A DNA stretch of 48,071 nucleotides. Origin: DAITAZ01 sp036824045. GTDB taxonomy: Bacteria; Pseudomonadota; Gammaproteobacteria; Burkholderiales; Rhodocyclaceae. This document shows, piece after piece, positions 16,385 through 25,249 of this stretch (position 1 is its first letter; every line of letters starts with the position of its first letter). A program made the translations under genes and the position numbers. Location: contig DAITAZ010000028.1 in NCBI GenBank assembly GCA_036824045.1, positions 1 to 48,071 on the forward strand. Reading direction: 5' to 3'. The notes under the pieces are model-generated. The model was not told where the DNA came from and ran no database searches. It saw only the letters and a list, made by a program, of their open reading frames with translations.

Positions 16385-19069
16385 ATGCACATTCAATCCG
16401 AAACGCCCCACTGGCACGCCTTGCCCGCCGATCAGGTGTGCGCCCGGCTGGGGTGCGCTCCCGAGCGGGGCCTGGACGAGGCGGAGGCCGCCCGCCGCCT
16501 GAGCCTGCATGGCCCCAACCAGCTTGTGGCCCCCCCTGCCCGTGCCGCCTGGCGCAGGTTTCTCGATCAGTTCCGCAGCACACTCGTTCTGGTGCTGCTG
16601 GCAGCAGCCATCGTCGCGGTGCTCCTGGGCGACGTGGAAGACGCGCTGGTCATCGCGCTGGTGGTGGTGGTCAATGCCACCCTGGGCTTTACCCAGGAAC
16701 ACCGGGCGGAGGCCGCCCTGGCGGCCTTGCGCAAGATGCTCGCCCCCTCTTGCCGGGTACGGCGCGGAGGCCGGATCGTCGAAACGGCTGCCGCCAGCCT
16801 GGTGCCTGGCGACATCCTGTTGCTGGAGGCCGGCGACCGGGTAGCGGCGGATGCCCGGGTGCTGCAAGCCCACGGCGCCGAGCTGGCGGAAGCGGCGTTG
16901 ACCGGCGAAGCCATGCCGGTGATCAAGACGCCCCGCCCCGCCGCGCCGGAAGCGGCACTGGCGGACCAAGGCAGCCTGGTGTTCATGAACACGGTCGTCA
17001 CCCGGGGGCGACTGGAAGCGGTGGTGGTGCAAACCGGCATGGCCACGGAAACCGGGCGGCTGGCGGGCCTGCTGGCGCGGGAAGAAGAAGCGCCCACGCC
17101 ACTGCAGACCCAGCTCGACGCGCTGGGCAAGCGGCTGGCGCTGATCGCCGGCGCCGTGGTGGCGGTGATGTTCCTGGTGGGTCTGGTGCGGGGCGACGAT
17201 CTGGCGCGAACCGCCATGACCGCCATCGCCCTCGCGGTCGCCGCAGTTCCGGAAGGGCTGCCCGCGGTGGTCACCGTCACCCTCGCCCTGGGCATGCAGC
17301 GCATGGCCCGCCGCCATGCGGTGGTCAAGCGGCTGGCGGCGGTTGAAACGCTGGGCTGCACGACGGTGATCTGCACCGACAAGACCGGCACCCTGACCCT
17401 CAACCAGATGACCGCCCGCGCCCTGTACTGCCATTTGCGCCGCTTCCCCGTGAGCGGCGAGGGCTATGGTCCGACGGGGAGCATTGGCACAAGCGGGCAG
17501 CCCATGCCGGATCTGCGCCCGGCCCTGCTGCCCGCCGCCCTCTGTGCCGATGCCCGCCTGTCGCCGGATGGCCTGATCGGCGACCCCACCGAAGGCGCCC
17601 TGCTGGCGCTGGCCGCCAAGGCGGGCCTGGAATCGCAGCCGCTCGTCACCCAAATGCCGCGGTTGGCCGAGATCCCCTTCGACCCGGACCTCAAGCTGAT
17701 GGCCACCTTCCACCGCGCCGGAGACGCGGTGCAGATGTGGCTGAAGGGCGCCCCCGACGTGGTTCTGGCCCGAGCTGCGTTCTACCTGGACGACAGCGGC
17801 GCACAGCCGCTCACCGAATCCGTCCGGGCAGCCTTTGCCGCCGAGAACGCTGCGCTGGCCGGCCAAGCCATGCGGGTGCTGGCCCTGGCCGGGCGCTCCA
17901 TACCCGCCGGGGATTTCGATGCCGCAGTTCCGCTCGAACGCTGGACCCACGAGCTGACCCTGCATGCCCTGGTCGGCATCATCGATCCACCCCGGCCCGA
18001 AGCGCGGGAGGCGCTGCGCACCTGCCAGGAAGCTGGAATCACCGTCAAGATGATCACCGGCGACCATCCCCTGACGGCCGGCGCCATCGCCCGGGAACTC
18101 GGTCTCGCAGGCGCCGTCCGCGAAGGCCGGGCCCTGGACGGCCTGGACGACCGGGCCACCGCAGCGCTGGCGGAGGAAACCGGCGTTTTCGCCCGCGTCA
18201 CGCCCGAGCACAAGCTGCGCATCGTGCGGGCGCTGCAGGCCCGGGGCCACGTGGTGGCCATGACCGGGGACGGCGTGAACGATGCCCCGGCACTGAAGGC
18301 GGCGGACATCGGCATCGCCATGGGCATCACCGGCACCGAGGTAACGCGGGAGGCCGCCACCATGGTGCTCACCGACGACAACTTCAGCTCCATCGTCCGT
18401 GCCGTCAAGGAAGGACGCACCCTGTACGAGAACATTGTCCGCTTCGTGCGCTTTCAGCTCTCCACCAACATCGGCGCCCTGCTCACGGTACTGGGGGCGC
18501 TGCTGTGCGGCTTCAGCACGCCCTTCACCGCCATCCAGATCCTGTGGGTCAACATCATCATGGACGGCCCGCCGGCCATGACGCTAGGTGTGGAGCCCTC
18601 CCGCCACGGGCTCATGAACGAGCCCCCGCGCGCCCGGGGCGCGTCCATCCTGTCCTGGCAGCGGCTTGGCCGGATCAGCCTGTACGGGCTGACCATGGCA
18701 GCAGGCACGCTCTGGATTTACCACTGGGGACTCCAACAGGGCGGCGAACCCAAGGCCCTGACGCTGGCGTTCACGACCTTTGTGCTCTTCCAGTTCTTCA
18801 ACATCTTCAACGCCCGGGCAGAACACAGCACCAGCTTCAACCGCCAGTTCTTTCGCAATGCTCCCCTCTGGCTGGCCCTGGCGGTGGTGCTGGTGCTGCA
18901 GGGGGTGGCGGTGCACTGGCCACCCGCCCAGCGCCTGTTCGACACCGTGCCGCTCACCCTGGAGGAATGGGGCTGGGCGGCCCTCACCGCATCATCGGTC
19001 CTGGTGCTGGACGAAGCGCGCAAGCTGTTGCGCCATCTGACAGCCCGCGAAGAAGGCCCCGCCCACTGA
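16385..19069 (+). CDS. P2-type cation-transporting ATPase (Ca2+/Mn2+-like)
   Basis: An 894-residue P-type ATPase with the full domain order: N-terminal cation ATPase domain, actuator with LTGEAMPV, PEGLP in helix M4 (289-293), the phosphorylated Asp332 in DKTGTLT, KGAPD in the nucleotide domain, MTGDGVNDAPALKAADIG in the hinge, and six C-terminal helices. This is the SERCA/PMR1 branch (P2A). M6 keeps Asn723 and Asp727, but M5 has NIGA (Asn695, Ala698) where SERCA has a Ca-ligating Glu. That predicts one cation site, as in PMR1 and some bacterial pumps. It probably exports Ca2+ or Mn2+. It lies between two blocks of nir genes without an obvious functional tie. Confidence 0.88.
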   Translation: MHIQSETPHWHALPADQVCARLGCAPERGLDEAEAARRLSLHGPNQLVAPPARAAWRRFLDQFRSTLVLVLLAAAIVAVLLGDVEDALVIALVVVVNATLGFTQEHRAEAALAALRKMLAPSCRVRRGGRIVETAAASLVPGDILLLEAGDRVAADARVLQAHGAELAEAALTGEAMPVIKTPRPAAPEAALADQGSLVFMNTVVTRGRLEAVVVQTGMATETGRLAGLLAREEEAPTPLQTQLDALGKRLALIAGAVVAVMFLVGLVRGDDLARTAMTAIALAVAAVPEGLPAVVTVTLALGMQRMARRHAVVKRLAAVETLGCTTVICTDKTGTLTLNQMTARALYCHLRRFPVSGEGYGPTGSIGTSGQPMPDLRPALLPAALCADARLSPDGLIGDPTEGALLALAAKAGLESQPLVTQMPRLAEIPFDPDLKLMATFHRAGDAVQMWLKGAPDVVLARAAFYLDDSGAQPLTESVRAAFAAENAALAGQAMRVLALAGRSIPAGDFDAAVPLERWTHELTLHALVGIIDPPRPEAREALRTCQEAGITVKMITGDHPLTAGAIARELGLAGAVREGRALDGLDDRATAALAEETGVFARVTPEHKLRIVRALQARGHVVAMTGDGVNDAPALKAADIGIAMGITGTEVTREAATMVLTDDNFSSIVRAVKEGRTLYENIVRFVRFQLSTNIGALLTVLGALLCGFSTPFTAIQILWVNIIMDGPPAMTLGVEPSRHGLMNEPPRARGASILSWQRLGRISLYGLTMAAGTLWIYHWGLQQGGEPKALTLAFTTFVLFQFFNIFNARAEHSTSFNRQFFRNAPLWLALAVVLVLQGVAVHWPPAQRLFDTVPLTLEEWGWAALTASSVLVLDEARKLLRHLTAREEGPAH

Positions 19070-19085
19070 TTGCGGGCAACCGCCC

Positions 19086-20969
19086 TCAAAGCTCAAGCTG
19101 GGTGCCGAACTCCACCACCCGATTGACCGGGATCTTGAAGAAGTCCGCCGCGCTCCCGGCGTTGCGGAACATGAAGATGAAGAGTTTCTCCCGCCAGGGC
19201 GCCATGCCGCCGGAAACCCGGGAGTAGAGCTTTTCCCGCCCAAGGAAGAAGGTGGTCTCCATCATCTCGAAGGGCAGCCCATGCTCCGCGCACAGTGCCA
19301 GAGCACGTGGCAGATCCGGCTCATCCTTGAAGCCGTAGACCACGGATACCCGGTAGAAGCCGAAATCCATGGGCTCCACCCGCACCCGCTCGGACTCCGG
19401 CACAAAGGGCACATCCCGGGTGGTCACCATCAGGATCACCACCCGCTCATGCAGCACCTTGTTGTGGAGCAGATTGTGGAGCAGCGGGCGCGGCACGCCG
19501 TCGAGGGAAGTGGTCATGAACACCGCCGTGCCCACCACCCGGGTGGGCGGAGAGTGGAACAGCGACTGGATGAATGGCTCCAGCGGCATGGTGTCGGTCT
19601 TGATCCGCTCCCGCACCATTGCCCGGCCCCGCTTCCATGTGGCCAACAGGGTGAACACCGCCGCGCCCAACACCAGCGGGAACCAGCCGCCGTCCAGGAT
19701 CTTGACCGAATTGGCGGCAAAGAAGGCGGTATCCACCGAGAGGAAGAACACCAGGAACACGGTCGCCACCAGCCAGTTCCATTTCCACAGGCTGCGTACC
19801 ACCACGAAGGCCAGCACCGTGTCGATCATCAGCGTTCCGGTCACCGCGATGCCATAGGCGGAAGCCAGATTGCTGGAAGACTTGAAGCCGATCACCAGCG
19901 CCACCACCGAACCCAGCAGGGCCCAGTTGATCCCCGGCACGTAGATCTGCCCGATCTCCTCCGCCGAGGTGTGCACAAAGGCCAGGCGCGGGGCGTAGCC
20001 AAGCTGCATGGCCTGGCGGGTGAGCGAGAACGCCCCGGAGATCACCGCCTGGGAGGCAATGATGGTCGCCACCGTGGACAGGGCCACCATGGGGTAGAGC
20101 ATCCAGTCCGGGGCCATCAGGTAGAAGGGGTTACGCACCGAGGCAGGCTCGGCAATGATCAGCGCCCCCTGCCCCAGGTAGTTGAGGTACACGGCGGGCA
20201 GCACCAGGGAAAACCACGCCAGGGTGATGGGCCGCCGGCCGAAATGCCCCATGTCCGCATAGAGCGCCTCGGCCCCGGTCACCGCCAGCACCACCGAGCC
20301 CAGCGCCAGGAAAGCGTGGGTGCCGTGGTGGGTGAAAAAGGCGTAGGCGTAATAGGGGTTGAAGGCCGCCAACACCATCGGGTGCTCGACGATGTTCCAG
20401 ATACCCAGCCCCGCCAGCGTGGCGAACCAGAGCACCATGATGGGCCCGAAGAGCGCCCCGACGCTCGCCGTGCCCTTGCGCTGCACGCCAAACAGCAGGA
20501 CCAGCACCGCCAGACTGATGGGCAGCACATAGGGGCGCAGCAAAGGCGTGGCGATCTCCAGGCCTTCTACCGCCGAGAGCACCGAGATGGCGGGCGTGAT
20601 CACCCCGTCGCCGTAGAACAGCGCAGCGCCGAACATGCCCAGCACCGTCAGCACCCATACCTGCTTGGGGCCCGCCTGGGCAGTGCGCAGCGCCAGGGCG
20701 GTGAGCGCCATGATGCCGCCTTCGCCCTTGTTGTCCGCCCGCATGATGAACACCACGTACTTGAGCGAAACGATGATGATCAGCGACCAGAAGACCAGGG
20801 AGAGGATGCCCAGCACGTTGTCCGGGTGGGGCGCCACCGCGTGGTGCCCGGTGAAGACCTCTTTCATGGTGTAGAGCGGGCTGGTGCCGATATCGCCATA
20901 CACCACGCCCACAGCCCCTAAGGCCAGGGCCGTCAGGCTGCTCTTGTGGCCCTCTGGATGGGAACTCAT
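19086..20969 (-). CDS. kup: Low-affinity potassium transport protein Kup
   Basis: A 627-residue K+ uptake permease with about twelve helices in the first 440 residues and a soluble C-terminal tail. The signature GVVYGDIGTSPLYTMKEVF is at the N terminus, followed by SLIIIVSLKYVVFIMRADNKGEGG and FYGDGVITPAISVLSAVEGL. Kup/KT proteins bring in K+ with protons and work at low pH or osmotic stress. A GGGAGGC ribosome-binding site precedes the ATG at 20969. It converges on the ATPase gene with a 16-base gap and follows nirH on the same strand after about 150 bases. Confidence 0.96.
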   Translation of the reverse strand: MSSHPEGHKSSLTALALGAVGVVYGDIGTSPLYTMKEVFTGHHAVAPHPDNVLGILSLVFWSLIIIVSLKYVVFIMRADNKGEGGIMALTALALRTAQAGPKQVWVLTVLGMFGAALFYGDGVITPAISVLSAVEGLEIATPLLRPYVLPISLAVLVLLFGVQRKGTASVGALFGPIMVLWFATLAGLGIWNIVEHPMVLAAFNPYYAYAFFTHHGTHAFLALGSVVLAVTGAEALYADMGHFGRRPITLAWFSLVLPAVYLNYLGQGALIIAEPASVRNPFYLMAPDWMLYPMVALSTVATIIASQAVISGAFSLTRQAMQLGYAPRLAFVHTSAEEIGQIYVPGINWALLGSVVALVIGFKSSSNLASAYGIAVTGTLMIDTVLAFVVVRSLWKWNWLVATVFLVFFLSVDTAFFAANSVKILDGGWFPLVLGAAVFTLLATWKRGRAMVRERIKTDTMPLEPFIQSLFHSPPTRVVGTAVFMTTSLDGVPRPLLHNLLHNKVLHERVVILMVTTRDVPFVPESERVRVEPMDFGFYRVSVVYGFKDEPDLPRALALCAEHGLPFEMMETTFFLGREKLYSRVSGGMAPWREKLFIFMFRNAGSAADFFKIPVNRVVEFGTQLEL

Positions 20970-21055
20970 GCCTGCCTCCCGAACAAGCGATCTTATGGGC
21001 GGCGATTCTACGCCCCGGATCCTTGCTTGTGCACTGCATCAACCGGGAAATGCAA

Positions 21056-21083
21056 CCCCGGCAAACCTTTTTCGCCGCCGGGG
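21056..21083 (-). terminator. Possible weak terminator after nirH
   Basis: On the minus strand CCCCGGC and GCCGGGG (plus positions 21077-21083 and 21056-21062) pair in a 7-bp stem with a 14-base loop, about 35 bases after the nirH stop, followed by TTGCATTT. The T-run is interrupted, so termination may be partial. Confidence 0.35.
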
Positions 21084-21117
21084 GAGCGTTTTCTTGCAGG
21101 GAGCTGACCGAGGCCTG

Positions 21118-21606
21118 TCAGGCCGTCAGGCGCAGGCCGGATTTCTTGAGAATGCGGCTGCTGAACAGGACATCATGGCCGGTGCAATGCTCACCGAGCA
21201 GGCGGGCGATCATCTCGACCTGGGAGAGCACCTCATCCCGATGGCGGCCATGCACCATGGCGAAGAGGTTGTAGGGCCAGTCCGGCAGATGGCGGGGACG
21301 GCGGTAGCAATGGGTGACGAAAGAGAGCCGCCCCACCGCTTCGCCCAAGGCATCCACCTGCGTGTCCGCCACGTTCCACACGGACATGCCATTGGCCGAA
21401 TACCCCAGGGCATAGTGGTTGGGCACGGCACCCATACGGCGGATCACGCCCCCGTCAAGCAAGCGCTGCAACCGTGTCTGCACCTCCACGCCGCTGATGC
21501 CCAGTTGCTGGCCCAAGGCATCGTAGGGTCTGGACGTGAGCGGCAACCCCGCCTGGGTGGCCAGCACAAGCCGACGGTCAAGGGCGTCCAGAACGTACGT
21601 GTCCAT
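21118..21606 (-). CDS. nirH: Siroheme decarboxylase subunit NirH
   Basis: A 162-residue Lrp/AsnC-fold protein of the heme d1 pathway. An N-terminal winged helix (about 1-60) is followed by a RAM-like domain carrying CYRRPRHLPDWPYNLFAMVHG from Cys100. That motif is shared with the NirL half of nirDL and marks the L/H subtype. Together with NirG it decarboxylates siroheme at the C12 and C18 acetate groups. The ATG overlaps the nirG stop in TGATG, so the two are translationally coupled and probably form a complex. It is the last gene of the nirC operon. Confidence 0.9.
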   Translation of the reverse strand: MDTYVLDALDRRLVLATQAGLPLTSRPYDALGQQLGISGVEVQTRLQRLLDGGVIRRMGAVPNHYALGYSANGMSVWNVADTQVDALGEAVGRLSFVTHCYRRPRHLPDWPYNLFAMVHGRHRDEVLSQVEMIARLLGEHCTGHDVLFSSRILKKSGLRLTA

Positions 21607-22106
21607 CAGGCGGAGAGTTTCATTTCCACGAAGTATTCCCGCTCCTTGGGGAAAGCATGCACCGGCAAACCGGTCTCCGCCTCGATCCGGGCGATGGCCG
21701 CCCCGATGCCCTCGGGCGTACCCGTGGCCAGCACGAACCACATGTTCAGCCGGTGCTCCCGCCGGTAGTTGTGGGCCACCTCGGGCAAGGCGTTGACCCG
21801 GTCGGCCACTTCCTCGAAGCGTGCTTCGGGTACGGCCAGCGCCGCCAGCACGAAAGCCCCCCCCATCGCCTCCACCTGAAACATGGGGCCAAAGCGGGTC
21901 AGCACCCGGCGCTCCAGCATTGAATCCAGGCGACGCAGCAATTCGGCTTCTTCCAGGCCCAGATCGACCGCCACGGTGCGGTAGGGCTCATCACACAACG
22001 GGAAACCGCCTTGCAGCGCATTGATGATGCGGCGGTCGGTTTCATCCAGTTCGACCCGGCCATCAAGGCCGGATCGGCCCCGCGCCCCAGTCGGCCGTGC
22101 GCTCAC
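21606..22106 (-). CDS. nirG: Siroheme decarboxylase subunit NirG
   Basis: A 166-residue Lrp/AsnC-fold protein. After a short Arg/Gly-rich N terminus it has the winged helix (ELDETDRRIINALQGGFPL) and then AHNYRREHRLNMWFV with His112 and His118, the D/G-subtype motif seen also in the NirD half of nirDL. These histidines are the conserved active-site region in siroheme decarboxylases. The start is a GTG at 22106 overlapping the nirDL stop (GTGA); a longer frame to 22163 has no family-like sequence. Confidence 0.9.
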   Translation of the reverse strand: MSARPTGARGRSGLDGRVELDETDRRIINALQGGFPLCDEPYRTVAVDLGLEEAELLRRLDSMLERRVLTRFGPMFQVEAMGGAFVLAALAVPEARFEEVADRVNALPEVAHNYRREHRLNMWFVLATGTPEGIGAAIARIEAETGLPVHAFPKEREYFVEMKLSA

Positions 22107-23194
22107 GGCACCGCCTGTTGACTCGCCACGTAGGCGGCCCCTTGCTGCTTGAAGCGACGGCAACTGAACAGGGTATGCGTGGGAAACGCCGTCAGGCCCA
22201 AGGTAGCGTTGAGGGCATCCACTTCTTCCTGCACCGACTGGCGGTCACTGCCGTGGATCATGCAGTAAAGGTTGTACGGCCAATAGGGCAAGGCCCGCCG
22301 GCGCTCGTAGCACAGGCTCACGGCCGGCTCCACCGCCAGTTGCTCCGCAAACTCGGCCACCCGCTGGTCGGGGATGTCCCACACCACCATGGCATTGGCG
22401 GTATAGCCCAGTTCCAGATGGCGGACCACCACGCCAAAGCGCTTGACCACGCCTTCCACCACCCAGCGCTGCAGGGTCTCGAGCACCTCCGCCTCGCCCA
22501 TGTCCGCCTTCGCCCCCAAGTGCAGGTAGGGCCGGCGGACCAGTTTCAGTCCCGCCTGCAAGGCCCCCATCAGCGCCTGCTCCTTGCGACTGAGCTTGCG
22601 GGGCTCCTGCCCATTGAACCGCTGCCGGGCGCCGCCGTGGGCACCGGCAGACTTGGCCCCGCCCTGAAGATCGAATCCAAGATCGATGTGGAACTCCCGG
22701 ACCATGGGCATGGCCAGCACACGACACCCGGACTGTTTCTGGATGCGGGACAACACCTCGTCCACCGCCGCCTGATCGGGCCCGGTCACCACGAACCAGA
22801 GGTTGTATTGATGCTCCCGCTCGTAGTTGTGGTTGACCTCCGGCTGGCCGCTCACCAGCGCCGCCACCTCCTCCAGCCGCTCCCTCGGAACTGCCATGGC
22901 GGCAAGCGTGCTGGAGCCTACGGTATTGGGGGGAAACACGGCCCCGATGCGGGACATGGCCCCGTCCGCCCGCAGACGCCGGAACTTGTCCAGTACGTTG
23001 GTTTCCGACGTTGCCAACTCGCCGGCGATCCACTCAAAAGGCTCCGGCACCAGCGGAAAACCCCGCTGGTACTCGTTGATCAGGCGAAACTCCAATGTGT
23101 CCATGACGATCCCCCGCATCATGCGGTTTACCGGGGGGCGCCGACGGGTGATTGTTTCCCCACCCTGCCGCAGGGCATGCATGGCCGATTCCAT
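22103..23194 (-). CDS. nirDL: Fused siroheme decarboxylase NirDL
   Basis: A 363-residue protein with two complete NirD/NirL-type modules in one chain. The first (about 31-180) has NHNYEREHQYNLWFV, the D/G motif; the second (about 205-363) has CYERRRALPYWPYNLYCMIHG from Cys295, the L/H motif. Such a fusion is known in several denitrifiers. The enzyme removes two acetate carboxyl groups from siroheme. The ATG at 23194 has a GAGGGG ribosome-binding site 6 bases upstream and lies 9 bases after nirF. A second candidate ATG at 23104 begins where family homology begins (MDTLEFRLINEYQRGFPL) and also has a GGGGGA upstream, so the first 30 residues are doubtful. Confidence 0.9.
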   Translation of the reverse strand: MESAMHALRQGGETITRRRPPVNRMMRGIVMDTLEFRLINEYQRGFPLVPEPFEWIAGELATSETNVLDKFRRLRADGAMSRIGAVFPPNTVGSSTLAAMAVPRERLEEVAALVSGQPEVNHNYEREHQYNLWFVVTGPDQAAVDEVLSRIQKQSGCRVLAMPMVREFHIDLGFDLQGGAKSAGAHGGARQRFNGQEPRKLSRKEQALMGALQAGLKLVRRPYLHLGAKADMGEAEVLETLQRWVVEGVVKRFGVVVRHLELGYTANAMVVWDIPDQRVAEFAEQLAVEPAVSLCYERRRALPYWPYNLYCMIHGSDRQSVQEEVDALNATLGLTAFPTHTLFSCRRFKQQGAAYVASQQAVP

Positions 23195-23203
23195 GGCGCC
23201 CCC

Positions 23204-24376
23204 TCAGAACCCGATGCGCCCGGCGCGGTTTGTAAAGAAGATACCGCTTGGGCTATCGGAGGAAATATCGCCGACTTTAGTCATGCTGGCAATGTCAACG
23301 ATTACGACCTTGTGATCATCTCGCGCCGACACCCATACCTGCTCGCCGCGAGGCGTGAACTCCATGTGCAAAACAGCCTTTCCGGGGGCAAGAGTGTGGG
23401 CGACCCGCTGCTCCAGCGTATCAACCACCTGCACCCAACCGTTGTCCGGGAAGGCGAAGTTCACCCACACCTGGCGGCCATCGGGACGAGCCATGACAAA
23501 TACCGGCTGCCCCTTGACCGGGATGCGCCCTACTTCCTTCCAGGTGCGCATATCCACCACCAGCACCTCATGCCTGCCCACCGCGGGCAGATAGGCATGG
23601 CCACCCGCCACGGCCCAGCCCCTCAGGTGCGGCATCTTGTACACCGGCAGTTTTTCGGCGCCCCGCCCGTAACCCTCGAGAATCTTGCGTGCGCCCTGCT
23701 CCGGTCGCCACAAGTCGAGGAGGGCAATACCGTCCTCGCCGAAAAGCCCGGCCATGTAATAACGGCCGTCTGGCGTCACCAGTCCGTCGTAAGGCTGTTG
23801 GCCGGCGGGGTAGCGCTCGGTCCTGGGGGCCCGCGGATCGGACAGATCGGTCACCCAGATCTCTCCGGCATCGAACAAGGCGTAGGCAAAGCGGTTGCCC
23901 GGCACGTCCGCCAGCCCCACCACTTTGGAACGCCGCCCTTCGGTCCCGTAGCTCGCCGGCACTTCGGACAGCAGTTCCAGCGTGCGGGCGTCGAACACCT
24001 TGATTCCGCCGGGCTCGTAGTTCTGGGCCACCACCAGCCGGCCGTCCTGGGAGATGGCTCCGCCGATCGAATTGCCCGCCTGCATCACCCGGCGCTCAAG
24101 CCGCCCGGCCAGCAGATCCACCTTGGAGAGCCCGCCGTCGCGGCCAAACACGTAGGCGTAACGGCCATCCCGCGAGAACACCACCGAGGCATGGGACAAA
24201 TCCCCCAAGCCTTCCACGGTGGCAATGCGGGCCCGGGCCGAGGTATCGACCACCGCGACCCGGCCGGTTGCCCGTTCGATCACGACTCCCAGATCCCCCG
24301 TGCCCCGAGGCTGGACCCCCGCGCAAGCGGTCACAACCAGCGCGGCAATCCCCATCAGAACCGTGCGCAGATCCAT
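23204..24376 (-). CDS. nirF: Heme d1 biosynthesis lipoprotein NirF
   Basis: A 390-residue propeller protein related in fold to the d1 domain of NirS but without the cytochrome c domain. The signal MDLRTVLMGIAALVVTAC ends in a lipobox-like VTAC, so it should be a periplasmic lipoprotein. NirF binds a heme d1 precursor and acts late in the pathway; blades such as DGRYAYVFGRDGGLSKVDL and the C-terminal GEQVWVSARDDHKVVIVD are visible. The ATG at 24376 has a GAGG ribosome-binding site. An upstream GTG at 24388, overlapping the nirC stop, is an alternative adding four residues. Confidence 0.92.
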   Translation of the reverse strand: MDLRTVLMGIAALVVTACAGVQPRGTGDLGVVIERATGRVAVVDTSARARIATVEGLGDLSHASVVFSRDGRYAYVFGRDGGLSKVDLLAGRLERRVMQAGNSIGGAISQDGRLVVAQNYEPGGIKVFDARTLELLSEVPASYGTEGRRSKVVGLADVPGNRFAYALFDAGEIWVTDLSDPRAPRTERYPAGQQPYDGLVTPDGRYYMAGLFGEDGIALLDLWRPEQGARKILEGYGRGAEKLPVYKMPHLRGWAVAGGHAYLPAVGRHEVLVVDMRTWKEVGRIPVKGQPVFVMARPDGRQVWVNFAFPDNGWVQVVDTLEQRVAHTLAPGKAVLHMEFTPRGEQVWVSARDDHKVVIVDIASMTKVGDISSDSPSGIFFTNRAGRIGF

Positions 24377-24384
24377 CGCCGGCC

Positions 24385-24735
24385 TCACCGGGGGGTTTCT
24401 TCAGGGAAGCCGGACATCAGGCGCGCGACCACCCAGCGGGCCTCCTCCAGCGAGAGAAACTGGCTCCAGCCTGGCATGGGCGTGCCAGGGCGCCCATGGA
24501 GCACCGTCGCCGCCACGACATCCACCTCCCGGTCGGAGAGATTGGCGGGCAGCAAGGCCGGGCCCAGCCCGCCCTTGAGCGTGAGACCGTGGCAGGAGCC
24601 ACAATCCTGGCGAACCATGCGGATGATTTCGCTGCGGCGCTCAGGCGCCGGCTCCGTTGCCTGGGCCAGTGAGGACACCAGGAATACCGCTGCGAGCAAG
24701 ACGGTGATGTGCAGATACAGGGGGTTGCTTCTCAT
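24385..24735 (-). CDS. nirC: Cytochrome c NirC
   Basis: A 116-residue exported monoheme cytochrome c with a signal peptide over residues 1-26 and one heme site CGSCH (Cys45, Cys48, His49); the Met in GTPMPGW is the likely sixth ligand. Size and position directly before nirF match NirC of other denitrifiers, which can deliver electrons to NirS and has been linked to heme d1 maturation. A GAGGAGCG ribosome-binding site precedes the ATG. A CRP/FNR-type dyad lies 54-67 bases upstream, making this the first gene of the nirC-F-DL-G-H operon. Confidence 0.87.
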   Translation of the reverse strand: MRSNPLYLHITVLLAAVFLVSSLAQATEPAPERRSEIIRMVRQDCGSCHGLTLKGGLGPALLPANLSDREVDVVAATVLHGRPGTPMPGWSQFLSLEEARWVVARLMSGFPEETPR

Positions 24736-24788
24736 GATGCGCTCCTCGAACTGGCCACGAGGATGCGCGTTCAGGCCCGGGCCGGACT

Positions 24789-24802
24789 TTGACAACTATC
24801 AA
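24789..24802 (-). promoter_or_regulatory. CRP/FNR-family (Dnr/FNR-type) binding site before nirC
   Basis: TTGAC-AACT-ATCAA on the plus strand (TTGAT-AGTT-GTCAA on the minus), with the same half-sites as the box before nirJ. The centre is about 60 bases before the nirC ATG, leaving room for a -41.5 activator position and a short leader. No strong -10 hexamer is visible, as is usual for activator-dependent promoters. Confidence 0.78.
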
Positions 24803-24828
24803 ACCCTGCATCAGCCCGGCCCCGCCCT

Positions 24829-25164
24829 TCAGGGCAGGACGATAATGCGTCCGGTCATCTCCGGATGGGGGCCGCAGCGGTAGGGATATGTCCCGGCCCG
24901 ATCAAAGCGTTTCTCCCAGCTCTCCCCGGGGAGCATCCGTTCCGACTCTTCCCCGCCCGGGAACAGCACCGAGTGGGAGGTTCGCTTTTCCTGGTTGATC
25001 CAACGCACCGTCCCCCCCACCTTGAGCGTTTGCTCAGCGGGGTGGAAGCGGTACTGCTCGATCCGCACCTCCACAGTCTGCGGCCCGTCGTCCGCCCAGC
25101 TCTGCGGTGTGCCGCAAGCACCCCACAGAGCGAGCCCCAGGCACGCCAAGAGATTCTTCCCCAT
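24829..25164 (-). CDS. Amicyanin-like blue copper protein
   Basis: A 111-residue periplasmic cupredoxin with a signal peptide of about 24 residues (ending QSWA). Type 1 copper ligands can be assigned: His64 in SHSVLF, then Cys97, His100 and Met103 in CGPHPEM. The C-x2-H-x2-M spacing is that of amicyanins, not of azurin or pseudoazurin. It probably carries electrons to a periplasmic acceptor, plausibly NirS. A terminator separates it from the nirS block, and only 93 bases with a CRP/FNR box lie between it and nirC. The ATG at 25164 has GGAAGG about 9 bases upstream; longer frames begin inside the terminator hairpin. Confidence 0.82.
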   Translation of the reverse strand: MGKNLLACLGLALWGACGTPQSWADDGPQTVEVRIEQYRFHPAEQTLKVGGTVRWINQEKRTSHSVLFPGGEESERMLPGESWEKRFDRAGTYPYRCGPHPEMTGRIIVLP

Positions 25165-25249
25165 CTCGCGCATCCTTCCCTTCCCGGCCCACATCCGGCC
25201 GCTCTCCGGCCCGCTCTGGCCAGCCGCACCCGAGCCTCGACTCGCAATG

